Assembly: GCF_963576675.1 (NCBI RefSeq)
Contig: NC_088918.1
Coordinates: 68,101,001 to 68,165,000 of the forward strand
Direction: 5' to 3'
From: Euphorbia lathyris
Lineage: Eukaryota; Streptophyta; Magnoliopsida; Malpighiales; Euphorbiaceae
Length of the DNA: 64,000 nt
Both the position numbers and the translations under genes were made by a program. How positions within the stretch are numbered: position 1 is the stretch's first letter; every line of letters starts with the position of its first letter. Below are positions 1-11,626 of this stretch, piece by piece. The notes beneath the pieces were generated by a model. It was given only the letters and a program-made list of their open reading frames with translations, had not been told where the DNA came from and searched no databases.

Positions 1-1272
1 TTCTTTTCTTTAAGAAAAGTTTATCTAACAGCGGCGCTTAGCACTCAGCAAGACACTGGCTTAGTCAACTAGTGACTAGGACAGCTTCGTTGCTTAAGTT
101 AGGAAATAGCACTTAGAGTCTATTCCTGAACCTTCTCGTTGGTAGCGCACAACTCAGCTTGACCTCTTTTACTTGGTCAGTTTTAGTTTGTTTTAAGCAA
201 GCAATGTAAATAAGGAGTTAAGGTTTAGAAATACTTCACTCAGCAGATTTATCCAGGTTCGGCTTCTTCTAAGCCTACGTCCTGTCCCCGGAACACTTCC
301 GAGATTTCAAATCCTCTACTGAGCTCTTTAAAGGTAGAGCCTCAAACCTTTTACAATATCAGCAATTGAGTATGACAAGAGTACCTTCCTCTATACTTCT
401 ACTCAATCCTAATCTCTCCGCTGAGTACTTAAAATCGAGTACTCAGCCTCTCCTTTCTACTTCTAGAAATGATAAAGATTTTGTCCTAAACAACAATTGC
501 TAGAACACCTTAGATGATTGAAAAACAATCACTCTAGACTTTTACACAAATGAATAGACTTTGTAGTGTAAGAATTTTGCTTTGCTTTTGATGGAGAACT
601 TTTATATACGTTTGGTCAGCGTAACGGCTTTTGCTCGAAGTTCTCTATGGAATGTGGATTCTGAATGGACTATTTATAGAGAGCTGTGAGAGCTTCTGGT
701 TATTTCGAATTTCGAAATAACCGTTGGAGGGAAACGGCTACAAGTCGCTTTCACTGAGTCTGCCAGCAGTTCTCTTTAGGCAATCAGATTCCAGCGTCTT
801 CTGTTCTTCGGTCAGTGTGTCAGTATGTTCCACCATTTTGGGTAACGTCAACCAGACAGCTTGTTGTGTCTTCTGATCTTTACTAAATGGGGAAATACTT
901 TGTCTGGAAGCTGTCTTATAGTCAGCAGCTGTCTTGCACGTTTTGTCGAGACAGCTCAGCATCTTCATACCGAAGTTGTCTACGTGGATCTTCTCGATCC
1001 TTCTTTACTCAGCATGCGTTTCATCACTTCAACGGCGACGTTTTGGAGATACGCGGGCTGAGTGGTCTTTGGCTTGTTTGACTTAGGCCTTGATTTCCAT
1101 ATAGGGCTTGAGCCTTATGATCTTTATGTCTTATGATAAATTATAAACTCAACATTGAACAAACACATTAGTAACACTAAATCAAAGCATTTAAACTTAG
1201 TGTGTTGTAGAATATTTACTTTCACTTAATTAATTTTGTCAAATCAAAATCTTGTGGAAAGGTGTTTCAACA
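1..1272 (-). mobile_element. E-family copia LTR, truncated by window start
   Basis: This stretch is a diverged copy of the LTR found at 12724-13266 plus 49171-50031 and at 63367-64000. Shared landmarks include the block around the CAGCGGCGCT motif, the CTCAGCAGA...TCCTGGTTCGGC block and the ending AAATCAAAATCTTGTGG...TTTCAACA. The first ~100 bases of the LTR (starting TGGTCCCG) lie left of the window. Read on the minus strand it begins TGTTGAAACACC, a normal TG start. A TATA box on the minus strand fixes the orientation. It abuts LINE sequence at 1273, so it is either a solo LTR or the 5' LTR of an element whose body lies to the left. It is clearly older than E's own LTRs. Confidence 0.8.
670..679 (-). 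promoter_or_regulatory. TATA box of E-family LTR
   Basis: The plus strand reads CTATTTATAG, giving CTATAAATAG on the minus strand, a strong plant TATA box. Twenty-one bases further on (700-720) is a perfect palindrome with arms TTATTTCGAA around a single T, on the upstream side of the promoter. The equivalent TATA-like site in E's 3' LTR is near 49443-49451. Confidence 0.6.
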
Positions 1273-2147
1273 TTAGTCTCAGGGGAGTTTGCAGAATTCT
1301 AGACAGTTAACTGCACAGTGCTTACCCGACACCATTTTGACCACCATCCTCTGCTGATCCGTTTCTTCCAAAAGAATAATGGAAAGGCTCATTTCCGTTT
1401 TCAGTCTATGTGGATCTCTCATCCAGGCCTCAAGGAGATTATTCATGAATTTTGGAATGGCGATCATCCTGATCTGGGACCGATGCAATCGTTGGGGCAT
1501 AAGCTCAAGGGCCTACGCGCTATTCTGAGGAAGTGGAACAAGGATGTTTTTGGTTATTTTGACAACAATATTTCCATCAGTGAAGCAAATCTGGCAGAGA
1601 TCCAACTTGCAATTTCGACTAGTGGGATCACTGTGGATCTTCACGTGCAGGAGCTTAAGGCTCATGCTAGACTGGATTCTCACTTACTGCAAAAAGAAAC
1701 TTATCTGAAAGAAAAAAGTAGAATCAATTGGCTTGCCCTGGGAGATCGTAATAGTAGGTTTTTCCATCGGATGGCAAATCAAAAGAAATCAATGTCTGGG
1801 ATTCAGGCTATGATGATAAATGATAGCATCTGCACTGATGAAACAGAAATCGCAGAGCATGTTACATATTATTTTGCTCAACTGTTCGCCAATCCAAGAG
1901 CTGATCTGGCGGATTTGTCGAATGTCAAGGAGGTTATCCCAAGATTAGTGACGAAGGAAATGAATAATTTGCTTACTAGAGAACCTACAATCTCCGAAAT
2001 TAGGCAAACTGCGATGAGTATGGATCCTTTGAGCGCGCCGGGGCCGGACGGCTTCACTAGTATTTTTTTCCATTCTTTCTGGGATACGGTCGGCCCGGAT
2101 GTCTGCAGGGTTGTTCTTAGTTTCTTCCACACAGGTTTGATTTCAAC
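1273..2147 (+). pseudogene. LINE (plant L1-type) ORF2 fragment, 5' part
   Basis: The reading frame from about 1303 to 2147 encodes the segment between the endonuclease and reverse transcriptase of a plant non-LTR retrotransposon. It opens with a residue run like the endonuclease end (LTRHHFDHHPLLIRF), passes a linker with ALGDRNSRFFHRMA, and reaches the RT entry motif APGPDGF at about 2035-2055. An in-frame TAG at 1300-1302 lies just upstream. The 5' part (ORF1 and endonuclease) is missing, cut by the LTR ending at 1272. The 3' end is interrupted at about 2147 by an F-family LTR, and the same protein continues after 3971. Family assignment is from recognised motifs, not from a search. Confidence 0.85.
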
Positions 2148-3970
2148 GGGGTTTAGTGTCCTATAGATAATTGTTCTACGATATAAACTTAATGTAAATG
2201 AAGTGTCCTTTATATCATTTGTTTTAATGAGATATGGTTTTATAACTATATAAATGCAACCTCTTTTAAGAACTAAATAAAGTCTAATAAAAGGAAATCC
2301 CTAAGTTTGTTTAAAGTGATTATAAAGTGTTCATACAAGCATGAAGTGAGACGAAACTTTATAATAAACTAACAAACTTAAAACCACCCCAAGTCAAGTA
2401 ATATGTTTAGGGTTGACATATCACTGCTGAGACTTGCATGTAACAATGTCTTCTGTTGAGACAGAAAGCTGATCTCACAAGCTTCAGATATGCAGATATC
2501 TGGACAGTTACGTGGATCCAATGAAAGGGAGTTCATTAGGATTAGGGACCCGACTTGAGATAACAGGATGGGTAGATTCATCCTTGTCACCTGTTCATCT
2601 CATTGGTATTAATAGGTATAAGTAATCCTCAGACTCAAAGGAATGTTAATTGGTGATTCTGGATTATGGAATGTGATGTTTTGATCCTGTTGTAACACGA
2701 TCCATAACAGAGATGACTCTGGGGTGTGAACGGCAGACGTTGGTTATCACAGGAAGTAATTACAGGATAATTATACATTGGATTGAGCATTTGTCACTCC
2801 CGATAAATGGGAGATACGTCCAAGGATCGCTTGTGGAAGACTTGACTCTAAATCCTTGCAAGGTGATAGCTTAAGACTTGTAATGCAGATTTCACTTAAC
2901 CTATCTAATTGGAGTTAACTCGGCTTGTACAAGTAAAACGAACGTCTCGCTATATGTGACTTAACATTATCCACAGTCATAAGATTCAGTTCAAGGATGT
3001 AGTTGATAAAGGATCGAATTATACTGTAACTAATACGGAAAGGTCAACGACAGAATGAACCTGTCTTCTTATAGCTCTGGGGGAATGTTTCGGATTTGCT
3101 AATCACATTTCTCGTACTCATTCCGTTATGCAAAGATTAAATATAATTATGAGAAAATTAATTTAATAGTTGCATACGGCTAGAAGCAATAAGAACCTAA
3201 TGGGCCACACATAAAACTTGGAGCCCAAAAGAGAAACAGATGTTAATTAATTGATGGAAGCCCAACTGAGTCCACTAAGGCCCAATATATAGAGGGGGGC
3301 GATTTTTCATGTATAATTTACATAAAGAAATTAATTTGATTTTAAGCAATCCTAATTAGATTATGATTGTGAATTAAATTAAATTAATTAAAGGATAAAT
3401 AAGTTAGGAGGTTTAATGAGATTAAATTGCTCCTATTATTATCCTAAAAGGTTATTATTATTATCTTTATATTTAGATATAATTATAGATAATAAATAAG
3501 AATTATATTCCGAATTAAATTCTTATTCAGTAACCTAATTCTATCTAACCAGGGTTTAGATACAAAAGAGTATATATACCCCCTCTATATGTAAATTTCG
3601 GCCAACCCTAGTCTGCCGTAGAGAGAGAATTTCGACCCCCATAGTTGAGGACGAGATCTTTCACCGCTTTCTCCCGATTCAATTGATTTTCATCTCTTTC
3701 TCTTATTCCTTGATCTTGTGTTGATTTATTAGAGGCAATCTATTCTTGATTGCTTTTACACGGTTGATATCTAACTTGATTTTGGATTGTGTTTTTGTCT
3801 TGTGCTCGGGAACTCGGAGTAAGAGTTGTGGGCACTTCGATTGCAACGGTAGATAGAACTTCAAAAGGTATTTCCTTCTATCCCTTTTTATATGAAATAA
3901 CGATTAATGGATCTTGGGTTAATGGAAAAAGGTTAAAATTTTTATATTTCCGCTGCCATACGTTAGCCTA
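2148..3970 (+). mobile_element. F-family copia LTR inserted in the LINE
   Basis: From GGGGTTTAGTGTCCTATAG this stretch aligns along its length with the 3' LTR of element F at 53041-55098 (shared landmarks: TGACATATCACTG, ACTCTGGGGTGTGAAC, GGATCGAATTATACTG, CCGTTATGCAAAG). No body of the element flanks it, so it behaves as a solo LTR. The first bases (TGTT) and the exact right end cannot be fixed, and I found no clear target duplication. The right boundary is the point where LINE protein resumes, somewhere in 3955-3980. About 225 bases present in F's LTR (54741-54965) are absent here near 3820. Confidence 0.8.
3571..3578 (+). promoter_or_regulatory. TATA box of F-family LTR
   Basis: TATATATA followed by CCCCCTC; the homologous position in F's LTR reads TATAAATA followed by CCCCCTTC (54465-54472). 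The match in position supports plus-strand orientation. Confidence 0.55.
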
Positions 3971-4975
3971 CTTTCCATCATTGAACTCGAGCATTATGGC
4001 CTTAATTCCAAAGACTGACGGGGCCCTAAAAATTGAGCAATAATAACCGATTGTCATGAGTAACTTTGTGTTCAAATTGGTTTCGAAGCTGTTAGCTGAC
4101 AGACTTTCATAGATTGCTAGTGAAATTGTTTCACACAACCAATTCGGGTTTATTAAGGGTCGCAACATTCACCAATGCATCGTTGTAGCTTCGGAGGGTG
4201 TGAATTCCCTTCAGAAAAAGTGCTTTGGGGGTAATTTAAGCATGAAAATTGATATTGCAAAAGCTTTTGATACCATGGACTGGAACTTTCTCCTCGAGGT
4301 TCTGGATTCGTTTAGCTTTTCCTTGTAATTCAGGGATTGGGTGCTAAATATATTATCATTGGCTCGCATCTCCATCATGACACCCTCAAAAATTTCTGGT
4401 TATTTTGGCTGTTCGTATAGGGTCCATCAAGGGATCCACTTTCCCCAATTCTTTTCAGTTTGGCTGAGGACTACCTAGGCCGTCTTTTAACCAAGCTTCA
4501 GGACACTGGCATGCTCACTCCAGTGACCTACTCGACCACCTGTCATATGCCCACACATCTTCTATACGCAGATGATATTCTGTTGTTCTGCAAAGCAACG
4601 GTTGCTAACGTTAGACACATCAAATCGGCATTTGATCATTACGACTCCTTGTCTGGTCAAAGAGTTAGCTAGAATAAATCTGAACTTTTTATGGGCAAGT
4701 ATATAACAGATAGAAGAAGTGAGAGATTGATAGAGATTTCAGGTAGTCGCCTGGGTAAATTACCTTTTATGTACTTAGGTGTGCCACTGTTTTATGGTGC
4801 CCCTAGGACGACTCATCTTAAAAATTTGGCAGACAAAACCGCAAATGTTTTTTCCAGATGGAAGGGAAGCACTCTCTCAATGGCGGGTCATTTGATGCTG
4901 GTTAAAACAGTGGTCAGTAGCTCGCTCATCCACTCTATGATTGTTTATAAATGGCCTTGGGTTCTTCTGAAAAGT
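3971..4975 (+). pseudogene. LINE ORF2 fragment, RT core
   Basis: This continues the LINE interrupted at 2147. Translated pieces show LNSSIMALIPKTDGA, then HNQFGFIKGRNIHQC, then a catalytic block MKIDIAKAFDTMDW, and the RT active site YADDILLF at about 4563-4590, followed by PFMYLGVPLF and MVYKWP-type sequence of the thumb region. Several stops and frame changes break it (for example two adjacent stops after KIEQ near 4041). It ends at about 4975, where the LTR-like sequence of the next element begins. The RNase H-like and 3' regions of the LINE are not found in the window. Confidence 0.85.
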
Positions 4976-6530
4976 TGTTAAGCCCAAAATATACTTAAAA
5001 TATCATCAATAATTACATCAGTTTTACTACGAATTTGTGTTGTTTATATCTATTTAGAGTACTTTTTACGTCCGAATATGTTTCTTTCATGCAAGATACC
5101 TAAATATTTGGTAAAATCCAAATAGGAACGAAAACGAATCAAAAACAAAGGAAAAACCCTAAGTTACGAGCCAAAAGACGAGAAAATCAGCACACTAATA
5201 CGAGGAAGATGGGAACGAAGTCAGAAATGGGAGGAAAATTCCAAATCTCGGCAGGGATTCCAGAATCTCGGTAGAGATTCCGAGTCAGGACCGAGATTCC
5301 TTAATCTCGGTCGCGACATGCTAAAATCAGGCACTTCGCCTGCTCGTTTCGAAGACCAAAAAAATGCTCCCTCAATCTCGGCTGAGATTCTTTGATCTCA
5401 GTAAGATCAGAATTTCTGGCAGCACTATCTTCACATGTTCAATTTCAAAGAAACGCGTCCGTTCGAGTGGATAGAAACGTCTCTTCACAGCGGAAACGAT
5501 CCTTAGACACGACTCTTCAACATCTATAAATTGAGAGTTAATTTCAGAGATAGAGGGAGTTAGATTAATTAAGAAGAGTGTAGAATCTATATAGAAACTC
5601 TGACTCAGAAATGAGTCAGAGATTAGATTTCATTTTTGTAAAGCAATCTTGTCGTACACAAGTTGTTCTTAAATTAATTACAAACACAGTAGCAGTTAAA
5701 TTTAGATTAAGATCTGTTCAAACTAGTTTACATTTTGGTAGTAGAAGAACTCTAACGAGAAGAACTCTATTCTAAAGATTCGGCGAGAAGATTAAGTAGC
5801 GGATTCGACCCCGGAGCCTGATAAACTCTAACGAGGTTTGAGGAAAGGATTGACGATCCGGAACTCCAATGTCGTTTTGAATGCTTCCATGCTTTTGATT
5901 CTCTGTAAACTTGTATCAATTCACAGTTCATCTAATAAAGTTTATGCAATTAATATATTTTTATGTAGCACTTCTGTAAATGATCTGAAGTGAGTTCTGG
6001 TGTTTTCATTAAAACGTAGTTAAATTCAATATCTTTACAAGGAAACTTTGTTGAACACTTAGGCAAATTCATTCTTAAGGACGATATGGTCGTTAAGTCG
6101 GCTTATCGGAAATAAGTATTAATTTGGTTAAGGTAGCAATCTAACCCGACCGTAGGAGGATTGTCTGCGGTTCAAAGCCTTTTAATTGAAGGAGTTTACA
6201 TTATTACACTTTTATAATTTATACAAAATTTAAAGTTGTTTTCTTTGCTTAATGCAAACGAACACAATTAATCTCTTATTTTAAAAACTAAATGTTTCTG
6301 TTTTGTAATTCATACTCAAAATAGAATTGATTTCTAACATTCTACATATATTCTAATCTGATTCTTGTTAATTCAATCTCAAAATCAAATCCAACGATTT
6401 TTCATATTATAAACCTAAAACGTGAATCAAACTGAATTAAAATAAGTTTTCGTTAAAAAGCGTTCTCTGTGGGATCGATATCTTTTTATTACTACAAGCG
6501 AAACCGTGCACTTACGGAAATCGCTGATAA
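4976..6530 (+). mobile_element. Putative LTR of decayed Athila-like element
   Basis: The LINE protein stops exactly where TGTTAAGCCCAAAATATAC begins. A TATA box (CTATAAATTGAG, 5524-5535) lies ~550 bases in. The right part, GTGGGATCGATAT...AACCGTGCACTTACGG, resembles the end of LTRs in plant Ty3/gypsy elements that use the TGGCGCC priming site, although no intact priming site follows. Several near-palindromes of the kind AATCTCGG...GAGATT occur at 5230-5410. I found no second copy of this LTR in the window, so the LTR call is inferred from the ends and the internal gypsy remnants to the right. Confidence 0.5.
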
Positions 6531-6790
6531 ACTCTTCTCAGACAGATATATCTGAAGTATGATGGAATTATCTTATCCACTAGGAAGGAATTGTATACTT
6601 TTAATTTAGTTTTGAAAGTTTCGGTTCATGTGCGTAGTTTTTGTTCGTGGCCAAAACTAGAAGTTCGGGCATTCAACCGAAATCACTAGATCCTTAAATT
6701 GAGAAAACGCTAAAAAAAATGCTAAAAAAAGGAAGCGCTTAAAAAAATGCTAAAAAAAAGGAAACGCAAAAAAAAAAAAATAATAATAAT
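6531..6790. other. Non-coding, A-rich remnant
   Basis: No open frame of note. Positions 6705-6780 hold repeated short units of the type GCTAAAAAAA and GGAAACGC ending in a homopolymeric A run, then TAATAATAAT. It probably represents internal sequence of the decayed Athila-like element; nothing further can be recognised. Confidence 0.4.
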
Positions 6791-6930
6791 TTTAAAGTTT
6801 AGGATACAGTTCAACTTTTTAATTCCCAATTGAAATTATTTCAGGTAAGTTAAAATGGACAAGACCATATTTAGTTGATAAAAATATTTTGAATATGAAT
6901 GAGCTCCAATTCAAGCAATTGAATTTGTGA
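6791..6930 (+). pseudogene. Ty3/gypsy integrase C-terminal remnant (Athila-like)
   Basis: In one frame the translation reads FKV*DTVQLFNSQLKLF and then NGQDHI*LIKIF. This is the pattern of the integrase C-terminal segment of Athila-type polyproteins (a KVGDxVLLFNSxLKLF-like block followed by a WSGPxxVxxIF-like block). There are at least five stop codons, so it is a relic. It shows that the element lying at 4976-12723 is on the plus strand and has lost gag, protease and RT between its LTR and this point. Confidence 0.6.
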
Positions 6931-7620
6931 ACAAGTTCTTTGAAAATTGATTCGCTTAGTTTTTCACTTTTAAATTTTTCATTCTTCTTATCTCTTGTTC
7001 ATAATTTTTATGTTTATTTGTTTTTAGTTTAATTTATTTTTGTTTTATTTTTATTTCATAAGTTTGATTTGTGTATAAACAAGTTTTATTCAATAAAAAT
7101 TCTTTAAAGTCATGTTTCTAAATAAGTTTTCAGGAAATTAATATGTATTTGTGAAATTTCAGGAATCTCAGTTGAGATTCCAGGGATTCAATTATTCAAG
7201 GAAAGGGAGGTGAATTTTCTGAACTTACCGAGATAATTTAAATCTCGATCGAGATCAGCGAATTAGGGTTTCGACGCACGATTCCCAAGAGGGAATCAGC
7301 GTGTCGCGATCGAGATTCACCAATCTCGGTCGCGACACGGGTCATTTTTGACCTGTATCCTTCTTTCTCCTTTAGTTTATGAACCTTTGCTGTACATTTC
7401 GAAAAATCAAGTTTGTTCATGTCCAAATGGTGTGAATTTACACCTTTTTAATCCCAACAGACACATTGATTTGTCCTGGATTCATTATAAATAATTAGAG
7501 AAGATCAGAACTCTTTTACTTCCCATTTCTTTTCATCTCTATCATACTATTCTGATTTCTTCTCAATTATTCAAACCTTTTCCAAAAAGTTACAGACACT
7601 TTTTTCCTTATTCACCAAAC
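6931..7620. other. Non-coding region with ATCTCG/GAGAT palindromes
   Basis: Three clusters of imperfect palindromes built on ATCTCG and CGAGAT occur at 7160-7190, 7228-7260 and 7298-7338, including AATCTCGATCGAGAT. The block TTTCATCTCTATCATAC...TTCACCAAAC before 7621 looks like a leader upstream of the following ORF and is echoed at 9440-9630. No gene recognised. Confidence 0.45.
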
Positions 7621-8760
7621 ATGACTACCTCTCTTAAATCTTCCAAGAAAATTTTTTCTGCACGCACCAAGTGTACTGATAAGTCAGAATGCTACGGAAC
7701 ACCATTTCCTATTTATAGTCATGATAAAGGAATGTATGTGTTGGGAGACATATTCCAAGGCAACACTGTTAATTCCTCAAAATTTTTTTATGGAGGGGTT
7801 AGTTGCCACATCACGTTCAAAGGAACGAAAGGTTGGGTTCGGGAACATTATTTATGAAATCATCAGTTTCAGTTCCATGGATTGATAAGGAACCATTTCC
7901 CGTTCTTGACTATGAATTCCTTGAAAGTGAGGGACTTGTCAAGCGTGTGTTTTAGAGTCGGGCCACGATTTCTTTCTCATGAGGATAGACTGATCTTCGT
8001 GCAAGCCAAGATCGGTCGGGCTAGAGCAAGGCGTAGGGCTGTAATCGAGCCGAGCTTTGGCCTGTTCAAGCTCGGCTCGCTATAAAATTAACGAGCTCGA
8101 GCCCGAGCCGAGCTTGCTATAAAATTAATGAGCCGAGCCCGAGCCGAGCTTTGGCTTGCTCAACGAGATTGAGCCGAGCTTCGAGCTTGTTTCGAGTCCA
8201 AAATCCTCTTTTGGACTTGGTTCATTAAGAAAATTATCTAACCATAAATTGTTTGTGAGTAAATTGTTAATTATATTTGTGAAGTTTGCTCGCAAATAAC
8301 TCTTTAATTGTGTACATAAATAAGCTCACAAGCAAAATTCGTGAATAAATAAACAAGATGCTTACAAATAGTTCGTCTATTACTCATTTATTACGCTTGT
8401 GAACGAACTCATCACAAATGAAATAATATTAAGTTCAGATATTTGTGATCTAACACAAAACTATATAGTTTTCTACAAAACTAAAATTTGTTCATAAATG
8501 TTCTAATCGAGCCTGCTCGCGAGCTTTCGAAGCGAGCTTTGGCCTGCTCAAGCTTGGTTCGTTTACGAACCGAACCAGTAAATCGTGTTCATGAGCGACT
8601 CGTTTACAAATCGAGCTGAGTCGAACCGAGCTTTTATCGAGCCAATCACCGAGCGGCTCATGAGCGGCTCTGTTCATTTACAGCCCTAGCAAGGCGTATC
8701 CCACTTTACCGAGATGTCCTTTGATTTTATGTTGTTTTGTTTTTGTTTGAATTATATATT
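7621..8760 (+). pseudogene. Athila-type second ORF remnant, copy 1
   Basis: A start codon at 7621 opens a 78-codon frame (MTTSLKSSKKIFSARTKC...) ending at 7855; related coding sequence follows in another frame to 8033 (EDRLIFVQAKIGRA) and picks up after the inserted MITE at 8697 (IPLYRDVL). By position after the integrase and by its Lys/Ser-rich beginning it looks like the ORF downstream of pol or the ORF1 family of Athila elements, but conservation is too low to be certain. It is broken by a frameshift, the MITE and stops. The leader of pyrimidine-rich sequence before the ATG resembles that before 9631. Confidence 0.4.
8034..8688. mobile_element. hAT-type MITE (non-autonomous DNA transposon)
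   Basis: The 655-bp element begins TAGGGCTGTAAT and ends ATTTACAGCCCTA, giving terminal inverted repeats of about 11 bp. It is flanked by a perfect 8-bp target duplication GCAAGGCG at 8026-8033 and 8689-8696; eight bases is the hallmark of hAT transposition. Subterminal regions are rich in GAGCCGAGC and GCTCGGCTC motifs in both orientations, as expected for binding-site clusters of hAT transposases. There is no coding capacity. Removing it and one duplication restores continuity of the surrounding remnant. Confidence 0.85.
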
Positions 8761-9630
8761 TATGTACCTAGGTTTGTTTACATTTCATGTATATATGTTC
8801 TTTCTATTTATTTGTACATATGCTTTTCATTCAATAAAATTTCAATAGGATTTCATGTTTGAATCTTTTGTTGCGAATGATGTATGTTTAATTTATAAAG
8901 TTTTTAATGAATCCGTATATCTGAATAAAATAAAAGGTTAATAAGTAATAATGATGATTAAACATTAAAAGATTAAGGTATATTCATGTTTTAATTCAAT
9001 TCACTTAAAGATTTAATGATCATTTATGATCCATTTAAATACACCTTAAATCATTAATCAGTTCATTAATTCAATATATATCAAGGTTAAACCTTTGGTT
9101 TACCCTTCATTTAATGTTTTAATTGTGTTTTTACATTACAGGTATTAATATATTCATTAGTAGGGCATATGTACAAGGAAATTAAATTAATATGGAGTTA
9201 ATATACGCGTATTTCAGCTACCAGGTCCAGAATCTCGGTAGGGATTATGGAATCCCTACAAGTTCAGTGAAGACAACAAGTTTCAGGAGAAACGAATCTC
9301 CCTGAAATGGCCATGTCGCGACCTGTAGGCAGGGGGAGATCCGAATTTTGCACAAAAATTAACATTTTCCTATTCCTACACTAATTCCTAACACATATAT
9401 TCACCCCTATATAAACCTATCACTTACACAAACATTACACAAACTCTATTTCAAACACATTTTCTTCTTCCAAAATCAATTCCACACCATATCACCTTTA
9501 CTTTTTACCAAATTTTTACCTATCCAATATACTTCTTTCCCAAACACAAACTCCATAACCTAAACCTCTATTTTTCTATCTCTCTCATAATTTTTCTATT
9601 TTTCTCTCATAAATCCGACATTTAAACACC
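8761..9630. other. Non-coding AT-rich region and leader
   Basis: Mostly AT-rich without open frames. ATCTCG-type near-palindromes recur at 9230-9270 and a GTCGCGAC motif at 9313-9322. A pyrimidine-rich leader (9420-9630) precedes the next ORF start, resembling 7500-7620. It suggests a partial duplication of the 3' region of the Athila-like element. Confidence 0.4.
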
Positions 9631-9897
9631 ATGCCTAGACATAAGACGGTTACTCACAAGGTTTCCTCTACCTCTAATAATTGTTTGCATGTTGAATATG
9701 TATCCATTCAGCATTATTTCAGATTAGGACGGGCAGCGGTACAAGCACTTTTATGAATATAACGCATAGTGAAACAGACATTATTGACTTTTTGGTTACT
9801 CTTTCCTATGCTCCAAAGAATGGGAGGATTACATTTAGGGATTTAAGTTAAATTTATGAAGTTGGGGATGAAGAGACGAGTATTTGGTTTGGATATC

Positions 9898-11626
9898 TGA
9901 TAGGGGTCAAAAACCCCTATCTTTGGGTACGGTTTTAGCATTATTTAGTTAATAAGCGAGCATTTTTCGCATTTAAATGCTTTTGTGTGAGTTAGTTAGG
10001 AATTGGAAACGTTTTATTTATTTTTCGTTGTTTAGGCTCGTTTTATGACCAATTTAGGCAATTACGGCCAAAATAGCATGCATAGTATAATTCCGTTATC
10101 TTTTGAAGCTAATTGGTCCGTCAAAAGTCGCACCAAACGAAGCGTTTGCTCAAAATAAGCGATTGGCGGGTCAATTTAGCCTTTGGACTAATGTTATCTG
10201 GAGTTTCTATACATGTGCAGGTATAAGTTCGGACGAAAAAGGCATCGACGGCAGTCGGCAAGCACGCGGGGGCATACCGGGCAAGAATGCTCGACGAGCG
10301 GGCCTCCGTAGGCCATGCCTGCTCACCGAGCAGGCCCCTAGAGGCCTGCTCGCCGAGCAGGCCCCTAGAGGCCTGCTCGCCGAGCAGGCCATGCCCGCTC
10401 GCCGAGCAGGCCACCAGAGGCCTGCTCGAGCGAGCAGGATGCCTGCTCGCCGAACAGGCCGCCAGAGGCCTGCTCGCCGAGCAGGGCGCTGCTCGCCGCG
10501 AGTAGCGCCTGCTCGCCGAGCAGCTCGCCCTGCTCGACGAGCAGACCTACGGGAATTGGTCAAAAAGACCAATTCCGCCCCCACGACGCCACAACGGACC
10601 CCACGACTTCCTACCTACATAAGGACACGAAAATAGGTCAAAAAGACAGCCGAGCCACGCCTATAAATAGAGTTTTTCCAATGTAAATTAGTATCTTTTA
10701 TCTTTGTAATTTTCTTAGCTTTTCATCTTGAGAAATCCTCTCCACCTCCTCCATATCCTTCAAACCTCCATTGAAGACACCTCCGAAGCTCCGTTCACCG
10801 AGGATTGTTCAAGCTCCATCCTTAAGTCCTAGGAAGACGCCTGCATTGGTAGACAGGTTCCCTGAAAGGGATTTTTCTTCTTTTATATTCTGTCTAGCCT
10901 CTGATACATGTTATGAATCCTAGGCTCATTGTAACTTCGTGACAATACTTCCATCTTTGATATATATTATAGTTCTTGTTCATTCAATTGTTTTAATGCT
11001 TTAATCTTTATCTTACGCTTTGTCTGATTGGTTTAACTCATTCGATAATCCCAAAATCAAGTTGGCACATATTGCGAGCTGAATCTGACCTAGTCAGTGC
11101 CTATAGGATTGACGACCCTATAGAAGATTAAGCCCAAATTGCTGAGCCTTAGAGCTAGTTTCGGCCTTACAAGGGAATCACGAACTAGGAACTTTAGGAG
11201 GATAGGTCGGGTTAATCGCCTCGGACACAAGTGACTTAGGTTTTAATTCAATTGCTTAAACAATCTATTTTCATTATCATCGTATCCCTTCATGTTCCTT
11301 CGGATAATTGCATTGGTAAAAGATCACTTAGGAGTAGTTTAACTTAATTAGGGGTAGAGTAACTTAATTAGGCGTAGAATAACTTAGTTAGAATCAGATA
11401 ACTTAGCTAGGAATAGTATAATTCAACCTAGGAGTAGATTAACTTAGAAAAACCAACTCAAAACCCCCTAAGCCTAGATAACACCTGAAACCAAGTAACT
11501 CGATACTTGCAGAAATAAATCCTGTGGACGATAACCTGGACTTAACCAGAAATTTATTACTTGATAACGACGGGGTACACTTATCCCTTAGTGAGTCTTC
11601 ATCCCAACTTAGGTGAAGGCGCATCA
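9898..11626 (+). mobile_element. Solo LTR (1,729 bp), unrelated family
   Basis: It starts TGATAGGGGTCAAAAACCCC and ends GGTGAAGGCGCATCA (TG...CA ends with TGAT/ATCA inverted). The target duplication ATATC is perfect at 9893-9897 and 11627-11631. A TATA box CTATAAATAG lies at 10661-10670 on the plus strand, 1.0 kb upstream of the right end. No internal domain is present, so two LTRs recombined to leave one. A GC-rich palindromic repeat block occupies about 10285-10545. Confidence 0.9.
10285..10545. repeat. GC-rich palindromic tandem block in solo LTR
   Basis: About ten irregular repeats of CTGCTCGCCGAGCAG, itself a near-perfect palindrome around CTCGCCGAG, alternate with GGCCCCTAGAGGCC, a second short palindrome. 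The block is far richer in G+C than its surroundings and is open in several frames only because it lacks A/T-rich stop codons. It sits upstream of the TATA box at 10661, thus in U3. Confidence 0.85.

Noticed and set aside
8034..8688. Helitron or CACTA fragment because of GAGCCGAGC-rich ends
   Set aside because: An 8-bp target duplication with ~11-bp terminal inverted repeats fits hAT; CACTA gives 3 bp and Helitrons give none.
10103..10636. 177-codon open frame in GC-rich DNA, with overlapping frames on both strands
   Set aside because: It is the palindromic repeat block of the solo LTR; lack of stops follows from base composition, and the peptide is repetitive Ala/Arg/Pro.
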